Both the position numbers and the translations under genes were made by a program. A model generated the notes under the pieces. That model was not told the DNA's origin. It was given only the letters and a program-made list of their open reading frames with translations, and searched no databases. DNA of 64,000 bases from Flavobacterium akiainvivens (GTDB lineage: Bacteria; Bacteroidota; Bacteroidia; Flavobacteriales; Flavobacteriaceae), in the NCBI RefSeq assembly GCF_001278115.1, contig NZ_LIYD01000005.1, positions 1,846,807 to 1,910,806 of the forward strand, written 5' to 3'. Of this stretch, positions 52,756 through 60,658 are shown one piece after another. The number at the start of each line of letters is the position of its first letter. Position 1 is the first letter of the stretch.

Positions 52756-54543
52756 TTACATACGCTCCGGCACGTTAATGCCCAGCAGCGCAAAAGCAGC
52801 CTTAATGGTTTCGCCCACTTTTTCACTCAGCTGTGTGCGGAATACTTTTTCGGTTTCCTGCTCAGCGCCTAATACCGGTACGCTTTGGTAGAACGAGTTG
52901 TACTCCTTAACCAAATCATAGGTATAGTTTGCCACAAGGGCCGGGCTGTAGCTGTTTGCCGCGCTTTGCACCACATCAGGAAACTGGGCTATGCTCTTTA
53001 TAAGCGCTTTTTCCTTTTCGTGAAGCTGTACCTCAGCAACCGGCAGCGTAACCGACCTGTTAAAATCAGCACGACGCAGCAGGCTTTGTATGCGTGCGTA
53101 AGTGTATTGAATGAACGGGCCTGTGTTTCCTGCAAAATCAACCGACTCTTTCGGGTCGAACAATATGCGTTTTTTAGGGTCAACCTTTAGGATGTAGTAT
53201 TTTAACGCACCCAGGCCTATAATGTTATATAAACGTGCTTTTTCTTCATCGGTATAGCCATCGAGCTTGCCTAATTCTTCCGATATAGACTGCGCGGTGG
53301 CGGTCATTTCGTCCATAAGGTCGTCAGCATCTACCACGGTGCCTTCGCGGCTTTTCATTTTACCGCTTGGCAGGTCTACCATGCCGTAAGACAGGTGGTA
53401 CAGGTGTTCTGCCCAGTCATACCCCAGTTTTTTAAGGATAAGGAACAGCACCTTAAAGTGATAATCCTGCTCGTTGCCCACGGTATACACCATGCCGCCC
53501 ACATCAGGAAAATCTTTAACACGCTGTATGGCAGTACCTATATCCTGCGTTATGTATACCGAAGTACCGTCTGAACGCAGTACGATTTTACGGTCAAGGC
53601 CGTCCGGCGTAAGGTCTATCCAAACTGAGCCATCAGGATCTTTTTCAAACACGCCCTTGGCAAGGCCTTCTTCTACAACATCCTTACCTAAAAGGTAGGT
53701 ATTGCTTTCGTAATAGTTTTTATCAAAATCAACGCCTATGGCTTCAAACGTAGCATCGAAACCTTTGTATACCCAGCCGTTCATTTTTTCCCAAAGGGCT
53801 ACAACGGCTGCATCGCCGGCTTCCCACTTGCGGAGCATTTCCTGGGCTTCCAGCATAATCGGGGCCTGTTTTTTAGCCTCATCTTCGGTTGAACCTGCGG
53901 CTACAAGTCCGTTAATTTCGTTCTTATACGCCTTGTCAAATTCCACATAATACTTGCCTACCAGTTTATCGCCTTTAAGGCCACTGGTTTCGGGGGTTTC
54001 GCCATTGCCGAACCTCTCCCACGCAATCATGCTTTTGCAAATGTGTATACCGCGGTCGTTAACCACCTGTGTTTTATACACCTTTTTGCCTGCCGCCTGT
54101 AAAATTTGTGCTACAGAATAGCCCAAAAGCACGTTGCGCACGTGGCCCAGGTGCAGGGGCTTGTTGGTATTGGGCGATGCATACTCTACCATTACGGCTT
54201 TGCCATCGGCATCGGGCTGGCGGGTACCAAATGCATCGTCACCTTTAATTTCGTTAAAGTAATTGATGTAATAGGCATCTGAGATTACAATGTTAAGGAA
54301 GCCCGCCACTACGTTGAAACGGTCTACAACATTAGTATTTTCTACAAGGTAGGCGCCTATTTTGTTGCCCAGTTCTACCGGGTTGCTGCCCTTAATAACT
54401 TTTAGCAACGGAAAGATAACCAGCGTAATATCGCCCTCAAAATCGCGCCTGGTGGCCTGTAGTTCTGCCTTGTCTAACTCTATGTTGAAAAGGGCCTGTA
54501 CAGCCGCCTGAATGTGGGTGGTAATGATTTGCGATAATGCCAT
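52756..54543 (-). CDS. argS: Arginyl-tRNA synthetase
   Basis: The 595-residue class I synthetase charges tRNA-Arg. The HIGH-type motif is in SPNTNKPLHLGHVRN, the KMSKS-type loop is GKMKSREGTVVDADDL, and the N-terminal Add-1 and C-terminal DALR helical domains are of normal length. It is separated from the SGNH operon by 25 nt, so read-through into the operon is possible. TATCTTTG on the minus strand (54568-54575) is a plausible -7 box. Confidence 0.96.
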   Translation of the reverse strand: MALSQIITTHIQAAVQALFNIELDKAELQATRRDFEGDITLVIFPLLKVIKGSNPVELGNKIGAYLVENTNVVDRFNVVAGFLNIVISDAYYINYFNEIKGDDAFGTRQPDADGKAVMVEYASPNTNKPLHLGHVRNVLLGYSVAQILQAAGKKVYKTQVVNDRGIHICKSMIAWERFGNGETPETSGLKGDKLVGKYYVEFDKAYKNEINGLVAAGSTEDEAKKQAPIMLEAQEMLRKWEAGDAAVVALWEKMNGWVYKGFDATFEAIGVDFDKNYYESNTYLLGKDVVEEGLAKGVFEKDPDGSVWIDLTPDGLDRKIVLRSDGTSVYITQDIGTAIQRVKDFPDVGGMVYTVGNEQDYHFKVLFLILKKLGYDWAEHLYHLSYGMVDLPSGKMKSREGTVVDADDLMDEMTATAQSISEELGKLDGYTDEEKARLYNIIGLGALKYYILKVDPKKRILFDPKESVDFAGNTGPFIQYTYARIQSLLRRADFNRSVTLPVAEVQLHEKEKALIKSIAQFPDVVQSAANSYSPALVANYTYDLVKEYNSFYQSVPVLGAEQETEKVFRTQLSEKVGETIKAAFALLGINVPERM

Positions 54544-54567
54544 TAGTTACTCGTTTTTTAAAGCGTG

Positions 54568-54575
54568 CAAAGATA
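54568..54575 (-). promoter_or_regulatory. Putative -7 box for argS (TATCTTTG)
   Basis: On the minus strand TATCTTTG lies 24 nt before the argS ATG. It matches TAnnTTTG; no good -33 box is visible. Confidence 0.4.
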
Positions 54576-54761
54576 ATACTATTTTGCCAAGTTACAGAAA
54601 CTGCGGCCACTAAATAATTTGTTAAAACAACCCGCTGTTTTACAGCCTGTATGACAAAATCGTATTGTGTTTTGACAAAATGCGTTAACACATCTTATGG
54701 TCACAAATACCATCAATTAAATCGTTTTCGTAAATTGCCGCCATAACCAAACTCCAGATTT

Positions 54762-56198
54762 ATGAGAACAACTTTAGTAAAAATGATGCTTGCCCTGTGG
54801 TGTGTGGCCATAGCCACATCGTGCAGTGATGACGAGGGTTCAACCGCAAAAGACCCGCTGGCTTTTAGCATTACACCCGAAACCATTGCCTTTCCGGCAA
54901 ACGGCGGTAACAGTATTATTAACATCCACCTTGACAGCGCAAAGGACTGGACGCTAAGCAACACCGCAGATTGGATTACGGTAGAGCGTAATTCGGGCAA
55001 CGGCATAAGCCACATTAGCATGGCCGTGGCCGCCAATGAAAGCACCGAAGCACGCCAAACCACCATTGCTGTAACCTCTGACGGCGAAACACGCCAGGTG
55101 GCTATTACACAGGCAGGCAGCGAACCTGAACCTGTTTTTACATACGATATTGAACCCGACCCCAGTAATATGGGTACGCTTACCAGTGTGGAGCTCGCCG
55201 CACAAATGGGTACCGGATGGAACCTGGGCAACTCTCTGGAAGCCATAGGCGGCGAAACGGCCTGGGGCAACCTCGCCACCACGCAGTCGCTTATTGATGC
55301 CGTAAAGGCCGCCGGGTTTACCACCATACGCATTCCGGTGTCATGGAGCGTATTTAGCAACCAAACCGATTATACCATAAACCCTACCTGGCTGGCCCGT
55401 GTGGAAGAGGTGGTTAACTATGCCCTGAGCAACAATATGTATGTAATTATGAACGAACACTGGGATGGCGGCTGGCAGCAGCCTACTTATGCACAACAGG
55501 AGTATGTAAACAACCGCCTGGCTGCTATGTGGAAACAGATTGCAACACACTTTCGTGATTATGACTACCACCTGATTTTTGCGGGCACCAACGAAATTAT
55601 GGTAACCGATAATTACAACACCCCTACTACCGAATACTATACGGTACAGAACAGCTTTAACCAAACGTTTGTTACGGCGGTACGCGCAACCGGAGGGCGC
55701 AATGCCTACCGCTACCTTACTGTACAGGGCTTTAATACCAACATAAACCACACGGTGGCGTTTGCCGAAATTCCGGAGGATGTTACCCCTAACCGCCTGC
55801 TTATGGAGGTGCATTATTACGACCCGTATAACTTTACGCTTAACGAAAACAGTACCATTACACAATGGGGCAGCATTGCCACCGACCCTGCCCTTACCGA
55901 AACCTGGGCTAATGAAAGCTATGTTGATGCACAGTTCCAAAGTATGAAAACCAACTTTATAGACCAGGGCGTGGGTGTTATACTGGGCGAGTTTGGCGCC
56001 ATTGTGCGCACTGATGTGGCAGGCAGCGAAACCTACCGCGAGCATTATATTAACTATGTAAGCACATCGGCGCGCAGCCACGGCCTTGTGCCTGTGTATT
56101 GGGATAACGGCTTTATAGGCAACCATACCATGGCGCTCTTTAACCGCAATACGGGCGAGGTGCTGTATCCGGGGATACTTGAGGCGGTTATGCCATAA
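54762..56198 (+). CDS. Surface lipoprotein BACON-GH5 glycanase
   Basis: The 478-residue protein has a lipobox IATSC with Cys21 followed by SDDEGS, a surface-export type signal. A BACON beta-sandwich (about 35-118) contains SAKDWTLSNTADWITVERNS and TRQVAITQAG. A GH5-type catalytic barrel (about 140-475) follows. In the barrel are TTIRIPVSWSV, NEHWDGGW, the acid/base Glu278 (IFAGTNEIM) and the nucleophile Glu410 (VILGEFGAIV). It probably cleaves a beta-glucan or mannan chain at the cell surface. It stands alone rather than in a polysaccharide utilization locus. Confidence 0.92.
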   Translation: MRTTLVKMMLALWCVAIATSCSDDEGSTAKDPLAFSITPETIAFPANGGNSIINIHLDSAKDWTLSNTADWITVERNSGNGISHISMAVAANESTEARQTTIAVTSDGETRQVAITQAGSEPEPVFTYDIEPDPSNMGTLTSVELAAQMGTGWNLGNSLEAIGGETAWGNLATTQSLIDAVKAAGFTTIRIPVSWSVFSNQTDYTINPTWLARVEEVVNYALSNNMYVIMNEHWDGGWQQPTYAQQEYVNNRLAAMWKQIATHFRDYDYHLIFAGTNEIMVTDNYNTPTTEYYTVQNSFNQTFVTAVRATGGRNAYRYLTVQGFNTNINHTVAFAEIPEDVTPNRLLMEVHYYDPYNFTLNENSTITQWGSIATDPALTETWANESYVDAQFQSMKTNFIDQGVGVILGEFGAIVRTDVAGSETYREHYINYVSTSARSHGLVPVYWDNGFIGNHTMALFNRNTGEVLYPGILEAVMP

Positions 56199-56206
56199 TC
56201 AGATAG

Positions 56207-56285
56207 CAGGTGGCAGTTTGCAGTTTGCAGTTGACATAGGAGTAAGCGGGTGTGAGTGAAGCTATTCCCCTCCCACAACTATCTC
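56207..56285. repeat. GCAGTTTGCAGTT stutter repeat with GAGTGAAGCT core
   Basis: GGCAGTTTGCAGTTTGCAGTT is followed by GGGTGTGAGTGAAGCTATT, in which GAGTGAAGCT occupies 56254-56263. The inverted partner is weak (AGATAG at 56201 and CTATCT at 56279). The core is the same as at 19335, 19987 and 25065. Confidence 0.6.
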
Positions 56286-56319
56286 GTAGACACAAGTAAA
56301 GTCTAATTTTTTTGACACA

Positions 56320-56700
56320 AAGGCCACAAAGATTTACACCAAGAACACCAGGTTTTTTACTCTTAAAGACCACAAAGCTTTATGGTCTTTATAAAGATAG
56401 TCTGATTTGTGACCTTTGTGTAAATCTTTGTGTTCGTTGTGGTTAAAAAACATCATTGTTGAAGATGTGTTTATTTTTATCAAACACAAAGACACTAAGA
56501 TCACAAAGGAAAATATAAAAGTTTGAAGCAACTTCTTTGTGGCCTTTGTGCAAACCTTTGTGTTCGTTGTGGTTAAAAAAACATAATTGTTGAAGATATG
56601 TTTATTTTTATCAAACACAAAGACACTAAGATCACAAAGTTTTGAAAATAAGCAACTTGAAATTTTACTTTGTGCTCTTTGTGTCTTTGTGTTTAAACCT
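56320..56700. repeat. CTTTGTG/CACAAAG repeat array
   Basis: Short words CACAAAG and CTTTGTG alternate through the region. Two direct copies of about 100 nt (56408-56508 and 56540-56640) share TCTTTGTGTTCGTTGTGG or a near variant, TTTATTTTTATCAAACACAA and AGACACTAAGATCACAAAG. The gap 56199-57095 has no convincing gene. Confidence 0.7.
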
Positions 56701-56741
56701 TTAATCCCCTATAGCATAGAATACTACAGGGGATTTTTATT

Positions 56742-56821
56742 TACCGAAATGGATTGCCTACGGCAAAAAGCCAACCCATTCAAACCGTTGCTACCGAAAT
56801 TTTTTCCCTACGGGAAACAGC
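56742..56821 (+). repeat. Two 30-nt repeats spaced exactly 50 nt
   Basis: TACCGAAAT begins at 56742 and again at 56792. In both copies CCTACGG follows at the same offset, then AAA and AGCC. A short frame (56751-56861) reads MDCLRQKANPFKPLLPK and on to DFYRQ, but I do not regard it as a supported gene. Confidence 0.45.
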
Positions 56822-56988
56822 CCCGCATACTACCGTTTAACGATTTTTACAGGCAGTAAGATATCTGAAAAGCATTCTTCACTACAAAAAATTAATTTCT
56901 TAAAACAAAATCAAACACCCATAATTCCCTAAATTAAAATAACTTACATCTTAAAAAGATTCTAAATAATAAAATTGTAACAAAATCG

Positions 56989-57017
56989 TGTAACAAAATA
57001 TTTCGTCGTTAGTCTTA
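56989..57017 (+). promoter_or_regulatory. Putative ECF-sigma promoter
   Basis: TGTAACA (56989-56995), a 16-nt spacer and GTCTTA (57012-57017) fit the general ECF form with an AAC -35 and GTC -10. A second TGTAACA lies 13 nt upstream at 56976-56982. It faces the receptor gene at 57096. The ECF assignment is inference. Confidence 0.4.
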
Positions 57018-57041
57018 TGAGCATATCATCAATCAGGCCCG

Positions 57042-57070
57042 GCGGCGGGCTAACCACCCGCCGCTTTTTT
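57042..57070 (+). terminator. Terminator or attenuator in the leader of the receptor gene
   Basis: GCGGCGGG (57042-57049) pairs with CCCGCCGC (57057-57064), followed by six T residues, only 25 nt before the ATG at 57096 and after the putative promoter. A 22-codon frame (57017-57085, starting MSISSIRPGGGLTTRRFF) overlaps the hairpin. Both facts suggest attenuation rather than simple termination. Confidence 0.7.
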
Positions 57071-57095
57071 AAGGCTAACAATTAATTAACGAACA

Positions 57096-59504
57096 ATGAA
57101 GTTACACATGCTGTTTGTGCTGCTTATTGGCAGCATCACAACTCTTTTTGCCCAAAATCCAGGTAGCATATCAGGTAAAATTACCGATGGCACTACCAAA
57201 GAACCCCTGCCTTATGTAAGCATTGTGGTTAAAGACGGCGCTACCGTTGCCGCAAGTGACGTAAGTACCGAAACGGGCGATTTTACCATAAAAAACCTTC
57301 CGCTTAAAAGCTATACCGTAGAAGTAACCTACATGGGTTATGAAACTAAAGTAATGAGCGCAACACTGACTGATGCCTCTAAATCGGCTGCACTGGGCGT
57401 TATTGCCCTGGGCGAATCGGCCACACAGCTTGAGGAGGTTGAAATTGTAAAAGAGCTTACCACCATAGAGCAAAAAATAGACCGTAAGGTTATTAATGTG
57501 GGGCGTGACCTTACCACCGCAGGCGCTACTGCCAGCGAAATCATGAACAACATTCCATCGGTTAACGTAGACCAGGACGGTAATATATCGCTTCGCGGTA
57601 ACGCTAACGTGCGTGTGCTTGTAGACGGCCGCCCTACCAATATTGATGCGGCTACATTGCTAAAGCAAATCCCCAGCACATCCATCAAAAAAATTGAGCT
57701 TATTACCAACCCCAGCGCCAAGTACAACCCCGAGGGTATGAGCGGTATTATTAACATTGTACTGCACAAAAACGCTAACGACGGTTTTAACGGCAGCTTT
57801 AATGCGGGTATTACCTTTGGTGAAACGCCTAAATTCAACAACTCGCTCGATATGAACTACCGCACCGGCAAGGTTAACTTTTTTGCCAATGTGGGCAGTA
57901 ACTTTGGCGAATACTTTAACGGTGGTGTGGTAAGCCGCCATGACGTAAACTCGCGCAACGATATTGATGTGGTTAACGACAACCAGGGCATACTGGGTAA
58001 AATAGGTATGGACTACTACATTAACGATTTCAACACGCTATCGGTTTATACCAACCAAAACTACGGCAAGGGCACGGCAACCATAGGCAACGGTATTACC
58101 TACCCCGAAGGCAGCCCACTTGAAAACATTTTCCAAAACAGCTCGTTAGACAGCGATAACCACAACAACAGCTACAACCTTGCCTTTAAGCATAAGTTTG
58201 AGAAAGAAGGCCATACGCTTGATTTTGAATCGAACTATAACGACAGCAAGGAAACCCAGTTTGTAGATTATGATACTACAACCGGCAGCGCCGCCCCTAC
58301 TTATTATACGGATGATGTGGTAGACAAACGCGAAAACTTTACGGCCAACCTTGACTATGTTAACCCTATAGATGACAAAAGCACAATGGAGCTTGGCGCC
58401 GAAGCAAGGCTTATAGGCAGCGATAACAGCTACAACACTACACGCCCGCTGCCCAACCCGGCACTGCAAAACTCGGTTTATACCTACGATATGTACATTT
58501 ACAGCGCCTATGCCACATGGGGACAGCGTTTTGATAAATGGAGCTACCAGCTGGGTGCACGCTTTGAGAGCTACAAGGCCAAGGCCAACTTTAACCGTGG
58601 CGAAAGCACTTTTGAAGACGACTATTTTACCGTATATCCTTCGGCATACCTAACGTATACTGCAAGCGAAAAAGATATGTTCCAGATGAGCTACAGCCGC
58701 CGTGTAGACAGGCCAAGCCTTGACCAGACCAAGCCTATACGCGAATTTAGCACGCCACAGCTTACATCATTAGGTAACCCTGAGCTTGAGCCGCAGTTTA
58801 CTAACTCGGTTGAGTTTAACTATACCCGTATGTTTGGCCAGGGCTCAAGCATTACCGGTGGTATTTTTTACAGGCTTATAGATAACGAAATCAACCGCAT
58901 TTTCTACCCGGATGAAACTACTGACAACACCCAGGACCAGATTATGAGCTTTGATAACTTTAACAACAACAAATCGTATGGTTTTGAGGTTTCGGCCAAC
59001 TACAAAATAAACAAGTGGTGGGATATACAGCCGGCGGTAGACTTTAGCAGCATCAGCCAGCAGGGTATGGTAAGCGTACTGGAGCCGGGCAGCGATACCG
59101 AATATGAGTTTGTTAACCGCAAGGTAGACGTTAACGCCTTTAATGCCAGGCTAAACAGCAACTTTAAAGTAAACAAAAGGCTTAGCCTTAACCTGTTTGG
59201 CTTTTACCGTGGGCCGGTAAGCGGTGTGCAGGGTGACAGCAAAGAAATGTATAAGATAGACAGCGGTGCACGCTACACCCTTCTGGACAATAAAATGACG
59301 CTGAGCCTTCGCTTTAGCGATATGTTTAAAACCATGCGCTACGGCTTTAGCGGGCTTAACCCGTTCCCGCAAAGCGGTGAGTTCAGGTGGGAGAGCCGCA
59401 CGGTATACTTTGGCCTAAACTATATGTTTGGTTCAGGCAAAAACAGGGCTATGCAGCGCAAACAGCGTGATGACAATACTTCGCAACAAGGCGGAATGTT
59501 CTAA
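57096..59504 (+). CDS. TonB-dependent receptor-like outer-membrane barrel (OMP_b-brl_3)
   Basis: The 802-residue protein has a signal peptide (1-19, ending TLFAQ). A carboxypeptidase-like domain follows (about 23-105, GKITDGTTKEPLPYVSIVVK). The plug-like segment (about 130-215) includes ATASEIMNNIPSVNVDQDG, LRGNANVRVLVDGRP and NPSAKYNPEGMSGIINIVL. The long beta-barrel ends before a basic, Gln-rich tail (RKQRDDNTSQQGGMF). It belongs to the outer-membrane receptor family without SusD. A hairpin in its leader probably controls expression. A true terminator follows at 59647. Confidence 0.9.
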   Translation: MKLHMLFVLLIGSITTLFAQNPGSISGKITDGTTKEPLPYVSIVVKDGATVAASDVSTETGDFTIKNLPLKSYTVEVTYMGYETKVMSATLTDASKSAALGVIALGESATQLEEVEIVKELTTIEQKIDRKVINVGRDLTTAGATASEIMNNIPSVNVDQDGNISLRGNANVRVLVDGRPTNIDAATLLKQIPSTSIKKIELITNPSAKYNPEGMSGIINIVLHKNANDGFNGSFNAGITFGETPKFNNSLDMNYRTGKVNFFANVGSNFGEYFNGGVVSRHDVNSRNDIDVVNDNQGILGKIGMDYYINDFNTLSVYTNQNYGKGTATIGNGITYPEGSPLENIFQNSSLDSDNHNNSYNLAFKHKFEKEGHTLDFESNYNDSKETQFVDYDTTTGSAAPTYYTDDVVDKRENFTANLDYVNPIDDKSTMELGAEARLIGSDNSYNTTRPLPNPALQNSVYTYDMYIYSAYATWGQRFDKWSYQLGARFESYKAKANFNRGESTFEDDYFTVYPSAYLTYTASEKDMFQMSYSRRVDRPSLDQTKPIREFSTPQLTSLGNPELEPQFTNSVEFNYTRMFGQGSSITGGIFYRLIDNEINRIFYPDETTDNTQDQIMSFDNFNNNKSYGFEVSANYKINKWWDIQPAVDFSSISQQGMVSVLEPGSDTEYEFVNRKVDVNAFNARLNSNFKVNKRLSLNLFGFYRGPVSGVQGDSKEMYKIDSGARYTLLDNKMTLSLRFSDMFKTMRYGFSGLNPFPQSGEFRWESRTVYFGLNYMFGSGKNRAMQRKQRDDNTSQQGGMF

Positions 59505-59520
59505 AAGCCGCAGGCTTTTA

Positions 59521-59623
59521 GGGTTGGGAGTTGAGGGTTTAGAGTTGGCTTTAAAGTTCAGTACCACAAAGTGTACAGTTGGATAAACAACCGTAAAACA
59601 ACTCAAAACCCGCAACTCCCAAC
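59521..59623. repeat. Inverted GGGTTGGGAGTTG repeat
   Basis: GGGTTGGGAGTTGAGGGTTT on the left is answered by AACTCAAAACCCGCAACTCC on the right, around a loop with ACCACAAAGTGTACAG. It begins 16 nt after the receptor stop. It is the same family as 9861-9938 and 59686-59925. Confidence 0.75.
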
Positions 59624-59646
59624 AGGGAAAATAGGTTTAGGTTGGT

Positions 59647-59681
59647 AAGCCCCGCTACAGCAATGTGCGGGGCTTGCTTTT
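59647..59681 (+). terminator. Rho-independent terminator
   Basis: AAGCCCCGC (59647-59655) pairs with GCGGGGCTT (59667-59675), followed by GCTTTTTT. It lies between two copies of the inverted stutter repeat, downstream of the receptor gene. Confidence 0.85.
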
Positions 59682-59685
59682 TTGG

Positions 59686-59925
59686 TTAGGGGTTGGGAGT
59701 TGAGGGTTGGTTTTAAAGTTCAGGGTAACAAAGAATCCCCCGGGCGATGCCCGGGGCTATGGAAGATCTGACCCTTACAGGGTCGGATTGCTTAACAGGC
59801 GTTTTATAAGCTCATGCTTCGTAAGACCAAGCATTACGGAACATGAAAACTGCTATTCCCTTGATATCTGGCTACTAAGTTTATCCTGAACTTTAAAACA
59901 ACTCCCAACCCGCAACCCCCAACTA
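59686..59925. repeat. Composite element: three hairpins between inverted arms
   Basis: The outer arms TTAGGGGTTGGGAGTTGAGG with TTTTAAAGTTCAGG (59686-59724) and CCTGAACTTTAAAACAACTC with CCAACCCGCAACCCCCAACT (59885-59925) are inverted. The inner 160 nt hold CCCCGGGC/GCCCGGGG (59738-59756), GATCTGACCC/GGGTCGGATT (59765-59789) and TCATGCTTCGTAA/TTACGGAACATGA (59812-59846). The right arm overlaps the L,D-transpeptidase stop codon. It looks like a REP-type or MITE-like mobile element. Confidence 0.7.
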
Positions 59926-60444
59926 AGGTAAGATTTCAATCACCGCACCATCTTTAACGGCGGCGTAGAGCTCATCAATCTCAGGATTGGTAACGGCAAT
60001 GCAGCCGTGGGTCCAGTCTTTAAAGCGGTGAAATTTGCCTATGTAGCCACGGCCGTTGCGCAGGCCATGTATTTTGATGTCGCCGCCGGGTGATTTACCT
60101 CTTGAGGCTGCATGGGCACGGTCGGCACTATTAGGGTAGGACACGCCCAGGTTTTTGTGGTAGGCGCTGTTGGGGTTACGGGCGTTGATGGTATAGGTGC
60201 CTTCGGGGGTACGCATATCGCCCTCATACTCTTTGTGGCCGGTGGGATTGCCACCCAGGGCTATGGTATAGGTTTTTATAAGGCGGCCATTAGCCCAGGC
60301 CTCCATGGTCCGTTTAGACTTATACACCACAAGACGGTCTATAACCGTACCGGCAGGCAGCTTTTTGCCGGGATAAAAATAATAGGCCGTAATGGCGCCT
60401 ATGGCGGCAAGGCTAATGAGCGATATTACGGTTTTAGGTTTCAT
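59923..60444 (-). CDS. YkuD-family L,D-transpeptidase
   Basis: The frame opens at 60552, but the ATG at 60444 (MKPKTVISLISLAAIGAIT) gives a 173-residue protein with an N-terminal membrane anchor (about 5-24). The YkuD domain (about 36-172) ends with the active site: His126 (IKIHGLRNG) and HGC at 146-148 (FKDWTHGCIAVTNPEI). It would crosslink peptidoglycan or attach proteins to it in the periplasm. Its stop codon is formed within the arm of the composite repeat. Confidence 0.9.
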   Translation of the reverse strand: MKPKTVISLISLAAIGAITAYYFYPGKKLPAGTVIDRLVVYKSKRTMEAWANGRLIKTYTIALGGNPTGHKEYEGDMRTPEGTYTINARNPNSAYHKNLGVSYPNSADRAHAASRGKSPGGDIKIHGLRNGRGYIGKFHRFKDWTHGCIAVTNPEIDELYAAVKDGAVIEILP

Positions 60445-60550
60445 ACCTGTAAAGATAATTTTTTTGCCATTTGGTAAACCTGAATTTTCATTCTGAAAAA
60501 GCGTGAAAATTTTTAATCCGGTTTTAGGTGTAAAATCAAAAATCAGGAGC

Positions 60551-60584
60551 AAAAAAATAGCCCAACGTATTTGCTGGGCTATTT
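60551..60584 (-). terminator. Rho-independent terminator of the FabH-type gene
   Basis: AAATAGCCCA pairs with TGGGCTATTT, with a U-tract on the minus strand, downstream of the repeat copy B. Confidence 0.85.
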
Positions 60585-60595
60585 GATGGAAAATG

Positions 60596-60657
60596 AATTC
60601 CGAAAGTGAAATATTAGCGTTAATTTCTTGTTAAAATGTAAGAAATTACTTTATCGA
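60596..60657 (-). repeat. Dispersed 3'-flank repeat, copy B
   Basis: Read on the minus strand this follows the FabH stop and contains GTAATTTCTTACATTTTAA, TTAACGCTAAT and TTTCACTTT, matching copy A at 5743-5805. The segment CTCGATAAAG just after the stop also resembles the CTCGAATAGTG of copy A. Confidence 0.75.
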
Positions 60658-60658
60658 G

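Noticed and set aside
55341..56126. 261-codon minus-strand frame
   Set aside because: Antisense shadow of the GH5 gene, whose catalytic motifs are in the plus frame.
56320..56700. Repeat array as CRISPR
   Set aside because: Unequal repeat length and spacing, inverted words and no spacers of constant size.
56587..56859. 90-codon plus frame
   Set aside because: Runs through the CTTTGTG repeat array and the 50-nt-spaced repeats, so the sequence is explained by repeats.
59707..59889. 60-codon plus frame
   Set aside because: Lies entirely inside the composite repeat element and crosses its hairpins; no sign of a coding origin.
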